From the NCBI RefSeq assembly GCF_014397025.1, contig NZ_JACJUO010000001.1, forward strand, positions 310,001 through 374,000: a DNA stretch of 64,000 nucleotides, read 5' to 3'. Below the pieces are notes generated by a model. The model saw nothing but the letters and a program-made list of their open reading frames with translations, searched no databases and was not told the origin of the DNA. This stretch comes from Ochrobactrum sp. Marseille-Q0166 (lineage in GTDB: Bacteria; Pseudomonadota; Alphaproteobacteria; Rhizobiales; Rhizobiaceae). Positions within the stretch are counted from its first letter, which is position 1; every line of letters starts with the position of its first letter. The translations under genes were made by a program, and so were the position numbers. Shown here in pieces: positions 1 through 11,400 of the stretch.

Positions 1-801
<801 letters not shown>

Positions 802-808
802 GAACCCA

Positions 809-1279
809 ATGAGCAATATCGTTGCCGACACAAATGCTTACAGACCGCGTGCCGCATGGTTCGAGGGACTGACGGAGTGTGGTTCGGCAACAATTAAGCT
901 CAGCATCATCGAAGCCGATCCTTCCAATCCACTCGCGGAAGCAGCGGTTGGCATCGCTCGCAGACAGATCGCATCCGTTGCAGATAAACTTGAGCATACG
1001 CCGCATCTCGGCGCTGGCTTCGCTATTCTGCATCAGGGTGAAGAAAGCCTGTGGTTGCTTCTGCACTGGTGGCTGGAGGGAGGCATCGCAACCCAGATTC
1101 TCTGGCAGTCTGAACTTGGCGACGAGATCGACTTCATGCCCGCACAGCCTTTGTTGATGGCCTGCGTATGGGAACTGGGGATCATCGACTTTGAACGGCG
1201 CGCCTGGATGGAGACGGTTATGTCCGGCCAATCCACCGCCGATTATCTTACGCGCATTTTGCCACGGGGCACGGTATGA
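809..1279 (+). CDS. Trp-rich hypothetical protein between trpB and trpA
   Basis: I do not recognise a family for this 156-residue protein. The ATG at 809 was chosen because it lies 7 bases after the trpB stop; longer in-frame starts would lie inside trpB. There is no signal peptide or clear membrane span, although residues around 82-96 ([13 protein letters not shown]) are hydrophobic. Seven of 156 residues are tryptophan, which is far above normal and includes three within seven residues. The stop overlaps the trpA start as ATGA, so the two are probably translationally coupled. Position suggests a role in, or sensing of, tryptophan metabolism, but that is inference only. Confidence 0.8.
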   Translation: MSNIVADTNAYRPRAAWFEGLTECGSATIKLSIIEADPSNPLAEAAVGIARRQIASVADKLEHTPHLGAGFAILHQGEESLWLLLHWWLEGGIATQILWQSELGDEIDFMPAQPLLMACVWELGIIDFERRAWMETVMSGQSTADYLTRILPRGTV

Positions 1280-2115
1280 CCACACGCATCGACACCAAAT
1301 TTGCAGCGCTCAAGTCCGAAGGACGTCCAGCACTGGTCACTTATTTCATGGGCGGCGACCCGGATTATGCGACATCGCTTGCAGTCATGAAAGCTTTGCC
1401 GAAAGCAGGCTCGGATGTGATTGAGCTTGGTATGCCTTTCTCCGATCCGATGGCCGATGGCCCTTCGATTCAGGCAGCCGGTCTTCGTTCGCTTGAAGCC
1501 GGACAGACACTGAAAAAGACCCTGCAGCTAGCTGCAGATTTTCGCAAAGAGGACGACAGCACGCCAATCGTCCTTATGGGCTATTACAATCCGATTTACA
1601 TCTATGGCGTCGAGCGTTTTCTTGCTGACGCCAAGACATCCGGCATTGATGGCTTTATTATTGTCGACCTGCCGTCCGAAATGGACAAGGAACTCTGCAT
1701 TCCGGCAACTGAGGCTGGCCTCAACTTCATTCGCTTGACGACGCCAACGACTGACGACAAGCGGCTGCCAAAAGTGCTGCATAATTCGTCGGGCTTTGTC
1801 TATTATGTCTCGATGAACGGTATCACCGGCTCGGCGATTGCCGATACGTCGCGGGTTGCGGATGCTGTACGCCACATCAAGAAGAGCACCGATCTGCCGA
1901 TCTGTGTGGGCTTTGGTGTGAAGACACCTGAACAGGCTGCTGCCATTGCTGAAGCTGCCGACGGGGTTGTTGTTGGCACCGCAATCGTCAATGCAGTCGC
2001 GGGCGAACTTGATGAAAATGGCAAGGTCAAGGGTGATCCAGTAACTGCCGTCACCAAACTTGTCAGTGCATTGGCAGCAAGCGTTCGTGCAACACGCCTT
2101 GAAGCTGCCCAATAA
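1276..2115 (+). CDS. trpA: Tryptophan synthase alpha chain
   Basis: TrpA cleaves indole-3-glycerol phosphate to indole and glyceraldehyde 3-phosphate and passes indole to TrpB through a tunnel. The 279-residue TIM barrel is full length. The two catalytic acids are visible as Glu50 ([11 protein letters not shown]) and Asp61 (MADGPSIQ). The phosphate-binding loop GVVVGTAIV is near the C-terminus. The start ATG overlaps the upstream gene's stop by four bases, which indicates coupled translation. A 64-base gap separates it from accD. Confidence 0.97.
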   Translation: MTTRIDTKFAALKSEGRPALVTYFMGGDPDYATSLAVMKALPKAGSDVIELGMPFSDPMADGPSIQAAGLRSLEAGQTLKKTLQLAADFRKEDDSTPIVLMGYYNPIYIYGVERFLADAKTSGIDGFIIVDLPSEMDKELCIPATEAGLNFIRLTTPTTDDKRLPKVLHNSSGFVYYVSMNGITGSAIADTSRVADAVRHIKKSTDLPICVGFGVKTPEQAAAIAEAADGVVVGTAIVNAVAGELDENGKVKGDPVTAVTKLVSALAASVRATRLEAAQ

Positions 2116-2179
2116 ATCGTCCATTTAAGCAGCAAGCACTGTTGAATAATCTGAAGAACAAGAAACGGAACCAAACGTC

Positions 2180-3097
2180 ATGAACTGGATCACCAACTAC
2201 GTTCGTCCGAAGATCAATTCGATGCTAGGACGTCGCGAGATGCCGGAAAACCTTTGGATCAAGGATCCATCGACCGGCGAAATGGTGTTTCATAAGGACC
2301 TTGAGAGCAATCAGTTCGTGATCCCCGGTTCGGGTCATCACATGCGCATCAAGGGCAAGGACCGTCTGCGTTTCTTCTTCGACAATGGCGAATACACGAC
2401 GCTGGAAAGCCCGAAGGTTCCAACCGATCCTTTAAAATTCCGTGACGAAAAGAAGTATATCGACCGTCTCAAGGACTATCGTTCGCGCACCGGTATGGAA
2501 GACGCGATCATCAATGGTCTTGGCACGATTGAAGGCCTGCCGATTGTCGCAACCGTTCAGGATTTCGGCTTCATGGGTGGCTCTCTCGGAATGGGTGCTG
2601 GCGAAGCCATCATTCAGGGCTTTGAAAAGGCCATTGAGCTGAAGCGTCCGCTGGTTCTTTTTGCTGCATCGGGCGGTGCCCGTATGCAGGAAGGCATTCT
2701 GTCGCTCATGCAGCTGCCACGCACCACGGTCGCGGTGGAAATGCTCAAAGAGGCGGGCCTGCCTTACATCGTCGTTCTTACCAACCCAACCACGGGCGGT
2801 GTGACCGCTTCCTACGCAATGCTCGGTGATGTTCATATTGCAGAGCCGGGCGCACTGATCGGCTTTGCTGGTCCACGCGTGATCGAACAGACGATACGTG
2901 AAAAGCTGCCTGAAGGATTCCAGAGCGCTGAATATCTGATGGAACATGGCATGGTCGACATGGTCGTCTCTCGCCTTGAGCTGAAGTCGACTATTGCACG
3001 TCTGCTTAAGATCATGACCAGACAGCCTGCCAATAGCGATACTCCAGCAGCAGCACCTTCACCAAAGAAGCCAGAAGCTGACAGCAAGGCGGCGTAA
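2180..3097 (+). CDS. accD: Acetyl-CoA carboxylase carboxyltransferase subunit beta (no zinc cysteines)
   Basis: AccD is the beta half of the carboxyltransferase that moves CO2 from biotin to acetyl-CoA, making malonyl-CoA for fatty acid synthesis. The 305-residue protein has the crotonase-fold core with [11 protein letters not shown] and [10 protein letters not shown]. In the well-studied E. coli enzyme an N-terminal ribbon binds zinc through four cysteines; here the corresponding stretch ([20 protein letters not shown] and onward) contains no cysteine. The C-terminus is a Pro/Ala-rich tail. folC follows after 2 bases, as in many proteobacteria. Confidence 0.96.
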   Translation: MNWITNYVRPKINSMLGRREMPENLWIKDPSTGEMVFHKDLESNQFVIPGSGHHMRIKGKDRLRFFFDNGEYTTLESPKVPTDPLKFRDEKKYIDRLKDYRSRTGMEDAIINGLGTIEGLPIVATVQDFGFMGGSLGMGAGEAIIQGFEKAIELKRPLVLFAASGGARMQEGILSLMQLPRTTVAVEMLKEAGLPYIVVLTNPTTGGVTASYAMLGDVHIAEPGALIGFAGPRVIEQTIREKLPEGFQSAEYLMEHGMVDMVVSRLELKSTIARLLKIMTRQPANSDTPAAAPSPKKPEADSKAA

Positions 3098-3099
3098 TC

Positions 3100-4428
3100 G
3101 TGACAGGAAAAGCGGATGCCGTTATTGAACGGCTGATGCAATTGCATCCAAAAGGTTTTGATCTTTCCCTGGACCGCATCCGCGGTCTTCTGGAAAAGCT
3201 CGGCAATCCGCACCTCAATCTGCCGCCAGTGATCCATATTGCCGGAACCAACGGCAAAGGATCGGCAAGCGCCTTCTGTCGCGCTCTTTTAGAAGCGAGC
3301 GGCTTTGGCGTGCACGTTCATACCTCGCCGCATCTCGTCAACTGGCATGAACGCTATCGTCTTGCCTCCAAAAACGGCGGCAAGTTTGTATCCGACGATG
3401 TTCTGGCAGATGCCATCGAACGCGTGGAGCGCGCCAATGAAGGCAACCACATCACGGTTTTCGAGATACTGACTGCCGTTGCTTTTGTATTGTTTTCCGA
3501 GCATCCTGCTGATGTTGTCATTATGGAAGTTGGCCTTGGCGGACGTTTTGATGCGACCAACGTGATTGCCGAGCCAGCGGTATCCCTGATCATGCCGATC
3601 TCGATCGATCATCAGGCATTTCTGGGCGACCGTGTTGAGCTGATTGCTGCTGAAAAGGCCGGTATCATCAAGCAGGATTGTCCCGTGGTTATTGGCTTCC
3701 AGCCCTTTGATGCTGCGCGCGAGGTCCTGATCTCGACCGCAGATCGCCTGGATTGCCCGCTTTCGATCTATGCTCAGGATTTCTTTTCATTCGAGGAACA
3801 TGGCCGCATGGTCTTCCAGAATGAAGACGGGCTGATCGATCTGCCATTGCCACGCCTGCCGGGTCGTCACCAGCTTGCCAATGCTGCCGCCGCCATTGAA
3901 GCCGTGCAGATGGCTGGCTTCACTATTACCGAAAAGGCAGCTGAAAAGGCCATGATGGTGGTGGACTGGCCTGCACGGATGCAGCGCCTCACCCATGGCA
4001 AGCTTTTCGATCTCGCGCCTGCTGCATCGGAAATCTGGCTTGATGGCGGACATAACCCGGGTGCTGGCATTGTGATTGCAGAAGCCATTGGCGATCTGGA
4101 GGAACGCTCCACACGGCCGTTGTTCCTTATTACCGGGATGATCAACACCAAAGATCCTGTCGGCTATTTTGAAGCCTTTACTGGCATGGCACGCCATGTC
4201 TTTACTGTGCCGATCCCATCAAGTGATGCAGGTATTTCAAACAGCGAACTGGCGATCAGCGCACAGAAGGCCGGACTTTCGGCTGAGCCTGTGCATTCAG
4301 TCGAAAACGCGCTCAAGATTTTACGCGATACATGGCCTCATGATGAAGCCCCGCCGCGCATCCTGATCGGTGGTTCACTTTATCTTGCGGGCGAAGTCCT
4401 GCGCGACAATGGAACACCGCCCGTTTAA
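3100..4428 (+). CDS. folC: Bifunctional folylpolyglutamate synthase / dihydrofolate synthase
   Basis: FolC adds glutamate to dihydropteroate and to folates, using ATP in the cytoplasm. The 442-residue protein has the Mur-ligase-type ATP loop HIAGTNGKGSASAF near residue 47 and the downstream motif VGLGGRFDATN. The C-terminal ligase domain carries LDGGHNPGAG. It begins with GTG 2 bases after accD's stop, so the two are probably co-transcribed. A strong hairpin with a T-run directly follows the stop. Confidence 0.95.
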   Translation: MTGKADAVIERLMQLHPKGFDLSLDRIRGLLEKLGNPHLNLPPVIHIAGTNGKGSASAFCRALLEASGFGVHVHTSPHLVNWHERYRLASKNGGKFVSDDVLADAIERVERANEGNHITVFEILTAVAFVLFSEHPADVVIMEVGLGGRFDATNVIAEPAVSLIMPISIDHQAFLGDRVELIAAEKAGIIKQDCPVVIGFQPFDAAREVLISTADRLDCPLSIYAQDFFSFEEHGRMVFQNEDGLIDLPLPRLPGRHQLANAAAAIEAVQMAGFTITEKAAEKAMMVVDWPARMQRLTHGKLFDLAPAASEIWLDGGHNPGAGIVIAEAIGDLEERSTRPLFLITGMINTKDPVGYFEAFTGMARHVFTVPIPSSDAGISNSELAISAQKAGLSAEPVHSVENALKILRDTWPHDEAPPRILIGGSLYLAGEVLRDNGTPPV

Positions 4429-4430
4429 TA

Positions 4431-4459
4431 AAAAACCCGGCTCAAAGGCCGGGTTTTTC
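4431..4459. terminator. Bidirectional terminator between folC and trxA
   Basis: The hairpin pairs AACCCGGC with GCCGGGTT around a short loop. It has an A-run before it and a T-run after it, so it can end transcription of folC (+) and trxA (-), which converge here. Confidence 0.9.
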
Positions 4460-4480
4460 TTATCTTATAAAATCTGCTGA

Positions 4481-4804
4481 TTAAGCAGCAGAAGCCTTGA
4501 TCCAGTCAGCAAGGCGGCTCTTTGGAGCAGCGCCAACCATGTTGGCGGCAAGTTCGCCATCCTTGAACATCAGAAGCGTCGGGATCGAACGCACGCCGAA
4601 CTGTGCTGCGAGTTCTGGATTTTCGTCGATATTGACCTTGGCGATCTTGACCTGGCCAGCCATTTCGGTAGCGATTTCGTCCAGAGCCGGAGCGATCATC
4701 TTGCAAGGACCGCACCATTCAGCCCAGAAATCAACGACCACAGGCTCGCTCGACTGAAGAACGTCCGACTGAAAATTGCTGTTATCGACCTTTACGGTTG
4801 CCAT
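4481..4804 (-). CDS. trxA: Thioredoxin 1
   Basis: This small cytoplasmic protein reduces disulfides and is recharged by thioredoxin reductase. At 107 residues it is a single standard thioredoxin domain with the redox motif WCGPC near residue 31 and the cis-proline loop SIPTL. The start MATVKV was chosen because it has a GAGGA ribosome site upstream and gives the usual family length; an upstream ATG would add 18 non-conserved residues. It lies downstream of addA on the same strand, with 96 bases between them. Confidence 0.97.
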
Positions 4805-4900
4805 AGGGCTATCCTCATATCTGTTTGAGAGCATAAGACTCATCGAGAAACTGCTCATTTGACCATATCATGTGGCGTGTTGACTGCCATCCGTCAAGTT

Positions 4901-7900
4901 CTAGTTGGTAACCTTTGCTTGAGAGTCGCCAAGCGCTTTCAGTGCCTCATCCATTGCCGCTTCCGGCAATGGCAGCAAATACGGGCCTTCTGTGAAGAGT
5001 AAGGCGGCCTCGACAACCCTTCCCGGATAAAGGGGGCCGAGCAGTTCCCGATAAAGCGCCAGCTGTGCACGATAGGCGAAAGGCACTGCTTCAACGGTCT
5101 TTGGCGGCGGGCGATTGGTTTTATAATCCACAATCAGCACGCGGTTTTCATCCACGCTGATGCGGTCGATCTGACCCGAGACGGCATGGTCTTTTCCGCC
5201 GAGATTGATCGTGCCCATGACTGCCACCTCACCACGCGATCCACGAGCAAAAACCGGCGCAAATTTCGGATCAGCCAGAATTGTTGCAACACTCGCCCAG
5301 GCTTTCGCGCGTTCAACTTCCGGCCAGTCGGCAGCAATGCGTGCCAGATAATCCTGTGCTAGCTTCTCGCGCTCATTCGCGGCCACTTCTGGCAGATATT
5401 GCAGCAGCATATGGATCGCCGTACCGCGACGAAGAGCAAATGCAGACGTCTCGCCGCCTTGTCCAAGAACAGGCGATAATGTGTCGAGCGGTGGCTCTTC
5501 ATCCGCTTCAATGAGAGCCGATGCACCCGATGGGGCCAGCGGACGCGGCAGACCCGGTTCCGGCTTTATGGGCTTGAGATAGTCGAGCGGCAGCGGCGGC
5601 AGCTCTGCGATTTGCGCCACTTCCGGCTCTGCAATCTCAGTGAGACCGCGCGGCGTGTTGCGATAGCGCCGGGCTGCAACACCTGATACCGGATGCACAA
5701 AGGGTTCGGCCTTGGTTGTGAGTGCATCTTCAACCAGCCTGTGCCATGTCTCGCCGCTGTCGCGCGAACCGCGATAGCCACAGACAATCAGCCGGTCTTC
5801 CGCACGCGTCATGCCCACATAAAGCAAGCGGCGATATTCTTCTTCCGCACGCGCCTTTAAGCCTTCAATCTGTGCCGCCAGAAAGCCCGTCTGATAGCTT
5901 CCATTCGGCTGCCAGAGATAGCCTTTCACCTGTGGCCCGTCATTGCTGAGATCAAACGGGATCAGCTTAGGCGCGCGCGTTCCGCTCCAGACGGCATTGC
6001 CAGGATCAACCAGAAACACCACAGCACCCTCAAGCCCCTTGGCGGCATGAACAGTCATGATACGCACTTCGTTGCGGCCCTGATCAAGTTCGCGCTTGAT
6101 CTGCGGTGAGGCTGCATCAAGCGTTTCCAGAAAAGCCTGCATACCCGGCAGACCAGCGCGTTCAGCCGAAAGCGCATAATTCTGGAATTCATCGATAATA
6201 TCGCCCGCTTCCGGTCCAAGTCGCGCCAGAAGCTTACGCCTTGCACCATCTGTACTTAAGATTCGCGCATAGAACTCGAAGATCGGCATGGTGTCGGCCA
6301 TATTGCGCCAGCGGCTCAGCGTCTTATGCACGCCAATCAATGCCGGGTCTTCAAGGGATTCATGATACAGCCGCTCAAACAGCGTTTCGCCGCTCTTGCG
6401 CGGATTGGCGAGCGCAAACAGCCTGTCATCATCCCAGCCAAACAGCGGGCTTTTGAGAAGAGAGGCCAATGACAAATCATCTGACGGCTGCAACACGAAA
6501 CGCCCCAGCGCCATCAGATCCTGAATGGCGATGTGGCTTGTAAGTTTGAGCCGGTCGGCACCAGCCACCGGCACATGGCGCTCTTTGAGTGCGCGCGAAA
6601 GCGCTGGCATGAACTGATCGCGCTTACGAACCAGCACCATGATGTCTTTCGGTGCCAGTTTGCGGTTCTGGCCCGGAATGGTTTCGCCGCGATCAAGCCA
6701 GTAGCGAATGGTCTCTGCAATCTGTTCGGCAAGTTTGATGGCAGGAGCCTGCAAATGATCGACCGGAACGCGCCAGTCGTCTGGCTCCTCCACCACTTCC
6801 GGTGTCAGCATATCCCAGATTTCCACCTCGCCCGGCTCGTTATCGCGAATGGCAGAGTGAACGGTGGCACCTGACAAGCCGCGATTGGCCTCGGGACGCG
6901 CAAAAACCTCGTCCACGGCCTGCAACACATCCGGCGCTGAACGGAACGAGAAGTTGAGGCTGACGCGCTCGAATTTGAGCTCTGCATCGGCAGCGCGAAG
7001 GCTGACCGCCCTGCCCTGCGCTGCAAAGTCTTCCGGCACCGCGCCCTGAAACGAGTAGATCGACTGCTTTTCATCGCCGACGGCAAACAGTGTGCGCTGC
7101 ACGTTGCGCTGACCGAGGCCTGAGAAAAACTCTTCTGACAACATGCGGATGACCTGCCACTGATCGGGGCTGGTATCCTGTGCTTCATCGACCAAAATAT
7201 GATCAATGCCGCGATCAAGCTTATACTGCACCCACTGCCCTGCACCATTGCGCGCCAGCAGCGCCACGGTGCGGGTGATCAGGTCTTCAAAGTCGAGCAG
7301 ACCCCGCCTACGCTTTAAATCGTGATAGCGTTGCAGGAGGTTATCAATCAGCGTGAGTGCGCTCAGATTGAGCCGGATAAGCCGCAGTTCTTTGATCTTG
7401 TCGAGACCAAGCTCGACACGCATTGCTGCGGCATTAAAATCTTCCTCGAAATCCGGCAGCAGCTTTTTGACCGCAGCCGAGCCAACATAGGAGCCGGATT
7501 TTGCCTCGCCGGTTGCTTTCAGGAAGGAAGCGCGCAGAACGGCTTCCTTGTCGAAGCTGCTTTTGACCTTGTCATATTGCTTGAGCTGCAACGCAAAATC
7601 ATGTGCGCGTGCCGCACCCTTCTGGATCGACAAAATGAGATCGAGTGCATCGTCGGAAAATTCCGGCACCGGCCACATATCATCCAACAAATCAGATTCG
7701 CGCGTGTCTGGCCGAAAGCGGAAATGCCTGTGCAAAATCTCGCTGCGCTCATCCGCATTGCCAAGCGCCGTAATGTATTGCTGCAAGCCATTGCGACGCC
7801 CCACCGCCTCATCAAGCAGTGCCTGCAAACCCATCTCGCCTGCTGCCTGCATAACATCGGCAAAGGCGTTCGCCAGTTCCGGATCACCGCCGCCATGTGC

Positions 7901-8410
7901 GGTCTCAAGCAGGCTGCGTCGCGCTTCGCCGACAAGAGCCACCTGCATGAGATCATCCATCATCTCGAAGTGGCCTGCAATATTCGCCTCAAGCGGGAAC
8001 TGATGCAGAATCGCTTCGCAAAATGCGTGGATGGTCTGGATTTTCAACCCACCCGGTGTTTCAAGCGCGCGCGCAAAAAGCCTGCGTGCAACGGCAAGCC
8101 GTGTCGCTCCCGGACGCCTGCCTTCAAGCTTATCTAGCCTGTCGGCCAAGTCCTCGTCCGGCAACATTGCCCATTCAGACAATCGTGCAAAAACGCGGTT
8201 CTGCATGACGGCTGCTGCCGCCTTGGTATAGGTCAGGCAAAGGATTTTCGACGGATCAGTGCCTTCGAGCAGCAGCCGGATCACACGCTCGGTTAAAACG
8301 TGAGTCTTGCCCGAACCGGCATTAGCCGACACCCAGACAGAGGCGGCGGGATTGGCAGCACTGGCCTGTGCTGCGATTGTTTCCGGTGGAATGACACGTT
8401 GCTTTTTCAT
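4901..8410 (-). CDS. addA: Double-strand break repair helicase-nuclease AddA (alphaproteobacterial type)
   Basis: AddA is the UvrD-like helicase and nuclease subunit of AddAB, which resects double-strand breaks and loads RecA. The 1169-residue protein has Walker A NAGSGKTHVLTE near residue 30, Walker B HILVDEAQDTS near 407, a later helicase motif VMTVHAAKGLEG-like stretch (MTVHAAKGLEGAVV), and a C-terminal RecB-type nuclease motif VLIVDYKTNRP. The start ATG overlaps the addB stop (ATGA), so the order addB-addA is translationally coupled. In this lineage AddAB takes the place of RecBCD. Confidence 0.96.
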   Translation of the reverse strand: MKKQRVIPPETIAAQASAANPAASVWVSANAGSGKTHVLTERVIRLLLEGTDPSKILCLTYTKAAAAVMQNRVFARLSEWAMLPDEDLADRLDKLEGRRPGATRLAVARRLFARALETPGGLKIQTIHAFCEAILHQFPLEANIAGHFEMMDDLMQVALVGEARRSLLETAHGGGDPELANAFADVMQAAGEMGLQALLDEAVGRRNGLQQYITALGNADERSEILHRHFRFRPDTRESDLLDDMWPVPEFSDDALDLILSIQKGAARAHDFALQLKQYDKVKSSFDKEAVLRASFLKATGEAKSGSYVGSAAVKKLLPDFEEDFNAAAMRVELGLDKIKELRLIRLNLSALTLIDNLLQRYHDLKRRRGLLDFEDLITRTVALLARNGAGQWVQYKLDRGIDHILVDEAQDTSPDQWQVIRMLSEEFFSGLGQRNVQRTLFAVGDEKQSIYSFQGAVPEDFAAQGRAVSLRAADAELKFERVSLNFSFRSAPDVLQAVDEVFARPEANRGLSGATVHSAIRDNEPGEVEIWDMLTPEVVEEPDDWRVPVDHLQAPAIKLAEQIAETIRYWLDRGETIPGQNRKLAPKDIMVLVRKRDQFMPALSRALKERHVPVAGADRLKLTSHIAIQDLMALGRFVLQPSDDLSLASLLKSPLFGWDDDRLFALANPRKSGETLFERLYHESLEDPALIGVHKTLSRWRNMADTMPIFEFYARILSTDGARRKLLARLGPEAGDIIDEFQNYALSAERAGLPGMQAFLETLDAASPQIKRELDQGRNEVRIMTVHAAKGLEGAVVFLVDPGNAVWSGTRAPKLIPFDLSNDGPQVKGYLWQPNGSYQTGFLAAQIEGLKARAEEEYRRLLYVGMTRAEDRLIVCGYRGSRDSGETWHRLVEDALTTKAEPFVHPVSGVAARRYRNTPRGLTEIAEPEVAQIAELPPLPLDYLKPIKPEPGLPRPLAPSGASALIEADEEPPLDTLSPVLGQGGETSAFALRRGTAIHMLLQYLPEVAANEREKLAQDYLARIAADWPEVERAKAWASVATILADPKFAPVFARGSRGEVAVMGTINLGGKDHAVSGQIDRISVDENRVLIVDYKTNRPPPKTVEAVPFAYRAQLALYRELLGPLYPGRVVEAALLFTEGPYLLPLPEAAMDEALKALGDSQAKVTN

Positions 8411-11400
8411 TCACCGCCCTCCCCGCCAGCATCACCACCGGCGGACCATTCCAGCACGCGTGCAAGATGATCATAGTCGCCCGTCAGGTCTGTTTCGCGG
8501 AAGGGCAGCGCGCGGGAAAGATAACCCTTAGCCGGATTCTGATATTCAGCGAGAAGCTGCGCCAATCGTTGCCAAGCCTCTTCGCCAAGGGCGGGTGCGG
8601 TCTTTTCCGATGGTGGCCGACCAATCTTCAAAATCGATTCCGGCTTCACCTCCCCGCCTGCCCGCAACCGCACATAGGTCAGATCAGACGCGCAGACAGA
8701 ACCCAATTCGCGAAACGCACCGCGCACGAGAAGAGCGGCTTCAAGCGCCAGCTGTGGCGACAAGAGGACGTGCGCCTGTCGTGGCGATGGCGTTGAGCCG
8801 GTCTTATAGTCGATCACTTCAGCAGTTCCGTCGCGCATCAGATCGATACGATCGGCGCGGCCCGACAAAGTGATGCCAAGACTTTCGACCTCGCGCTTAT
8901 CCGACGAAATTTCAGCAAAGCGGGTCTGAACATTGTAAGCGCGTTCCCGCTCCCATTCGAGGAATTGCGGAATAAGTGCGGTAAAACGCGGCCACCATAC
9001 TGCTTGGATCTCAATGGGCAGATCTATTTCGCCAAAGAAATGCCGGCCAAATTCTTCAAGTTGCGTTGCTGCATCCGGTGCCAGCGGATCGATGCCCTCT
9101 TGCGTGAAATGTCCAAGAATGTCGTGAAAAAGCGTCCCACGTTCTGCGGCTGCCGGATCGCGGATCAACGGCTCCAGCGGACGCAACTTCAGAATTTTTT
9201 TGGCAAAGATCGCATAAGGATCGCGACGCAGGGTTTCAATTTCCGTCACCGAAAAATGCTTGGGTCGCGCACTTACAGGCGGTGCCGGTTCCGGGCGTTT
9301 GACAAAAGGCACATCAGGCGCCTGATCGATTTCACGCGCCCAATGGATAAAACGTTGCCCACGCGAGCGCATATCCTTGGTCACATCTGAACCCAGCACT
9401 GTTTCAAGCCGCTGCAACCAGCGCGACGTAATGGTTGGCGCATTATCAGATCGCTGCGAGCGCGACAGCACGACATGATCCATGCCAAGCGCCATTTGAA
9501 AATCATGTGCTGCAAGGCCGGTACGGCGCTCAGGTGGATCAAGCGCGATCATCGCCTTCATAGGGCGCGACATGAACGGGTCGTTGCGCGTCTTGGCGGG
9601 CCATGTGCCTTCGTTGAGACCACCGATCACCAACGTATCCATGGTCTGCAAACGCGCTTCCAGCGCACCCCAGATAAAGACGCGCGGATGCCCGCCCGGA
9701 TGCGGCTTGACGGTTTCGCCCGACATCAGAGCTTCAAGAATTGCAGGCCATTCAATAGCCTCAAAATCCAGTCCCGCTTCGCTCGCTACAAGCTGACGCA
9801 GAAATGAAGCCAACTTCTCACCATGCTCGCCGGAATAATAACGGGTGACGCTGCCACTCTCATCTCGCGCCAGATTTTCCAGCGCTTCCACAGTTGCCCG
9901 TGTAATCTCGCCAATATCCGTTCGCCGGTTAATGGTAGCAAAAGGTGCAAGCGGCGCAACAGCTTCCGACAGGCTCACGCAAAGCGCGCGCGCCGCTTCG
10001 ATCATGTTAGGCGTAACAGTCGCGTGCCATGCCGGTTGCCTTGACTGGCTGGCGCTTTCTTCCATGCGGCGGTCGAAAAAAGCAGGAAGATCGATGATCG
10101 ATGCCCTGCCCGTACCGCCACGGAACGCCACCAGTTCAAGTGTTTCCGCAGCCAGTCGCCGGTCAATGCGCTTACCGCCAAGCCGTAGCATCGGGTGCTT
10201 GACCAGCGCTAAAAGGGCCACAGGATCGCCAGGGTTGAATACGGTTTCGACCATGAGACGCATCAGCGTCGCGGTTTCAATATCGCGCAAATGACGACCG
10301 CCGGAATCATCGGCGTCGATGCCAAAGCGGGCGAGTTCGCCCACCACGCGGCGCGCGAGATTTCTATCGGCAGTAACCAATGCGGCGGTCTTGTTTTCAT
10401 CGCTGATCGCATCGCGAAGCGCCAGTGCCACTGCCAGCGCTTCCTCACGCTCATTGGCGGTTTCAATCAGATCGATCTTTTGAGCCGATTGCTGCAATGC
10501 TTCAGGGTGCATATCCGCATCGCGGTTAAGCAGGCTCCACGCATCCGTGGTTTCCGCCGGGCGCAGCGCTTCACTGACCACGCGCTCCAGCACGCGCTTG
10601 TTAACCGGCATATCTTCGATATGCTCGACATCCTCGCGCAATACCCCAATAGCCTGCAACAGCTTGTGGAGACCATATTGCGGATGACCGAAAGTGGACG
10701 GATTATCATCCGAAGCCCCCAGCAGATTCCACGCGCCTTCATCAAGATCACGGTCCAGCCCCGGCAGAACCACAGCACCTTGCGGCAGTCGGGCAATGAC
10801 TGAAACAAGCTCGGCAGTCGCGGGAATGGAGCCCGTGGAACCAGCCGCAATCACAGGCCCTTGCGGCGGATGATCGCGCAATCGCCGCACCTCGCCCCAG
10901 ATCAGTTCATTGCGGTGCGCTGCCGGATTAGACAGCTTGCGCTCTTGCAGAATTTCCGGCCAGAGTTTCGTGACAATATCGAGAAAGCCAAGCGTGACCT
11001 GCCACCAGTCGGCAAGATCATCGGGCGCAATGCTGGCAAGCTCACTCCATTTGGCATTGTCGGTTTCGACCTGATCCATCAGGCCAGCCAGATCACGTGC
11101 AAGCCAGATCGCATCAGCGGTTGTTGCAGGAACCGAAACATCATCGACACCAAACAACGCCCGCACATGCGCAGGCAACGATTCACGCCATGGACGAATG
11201 AGCCGCGCCAGCAGCAACAGCCGTTCAGCCTTGCCTATTGGCGGATTAAGATCGAATACGCCGCTTGTGGCCGCATTGAAAAAAGCTGCATCCTCGTCCA
11301 CATCGCCCAGCGGGCGAATGGTCGGAAGGATTGCTGATTTAGCCGGATTCATATCAACCAAAATGGAGCGCAGCGCACGCGCTGCACGACGCGTCGGCAC

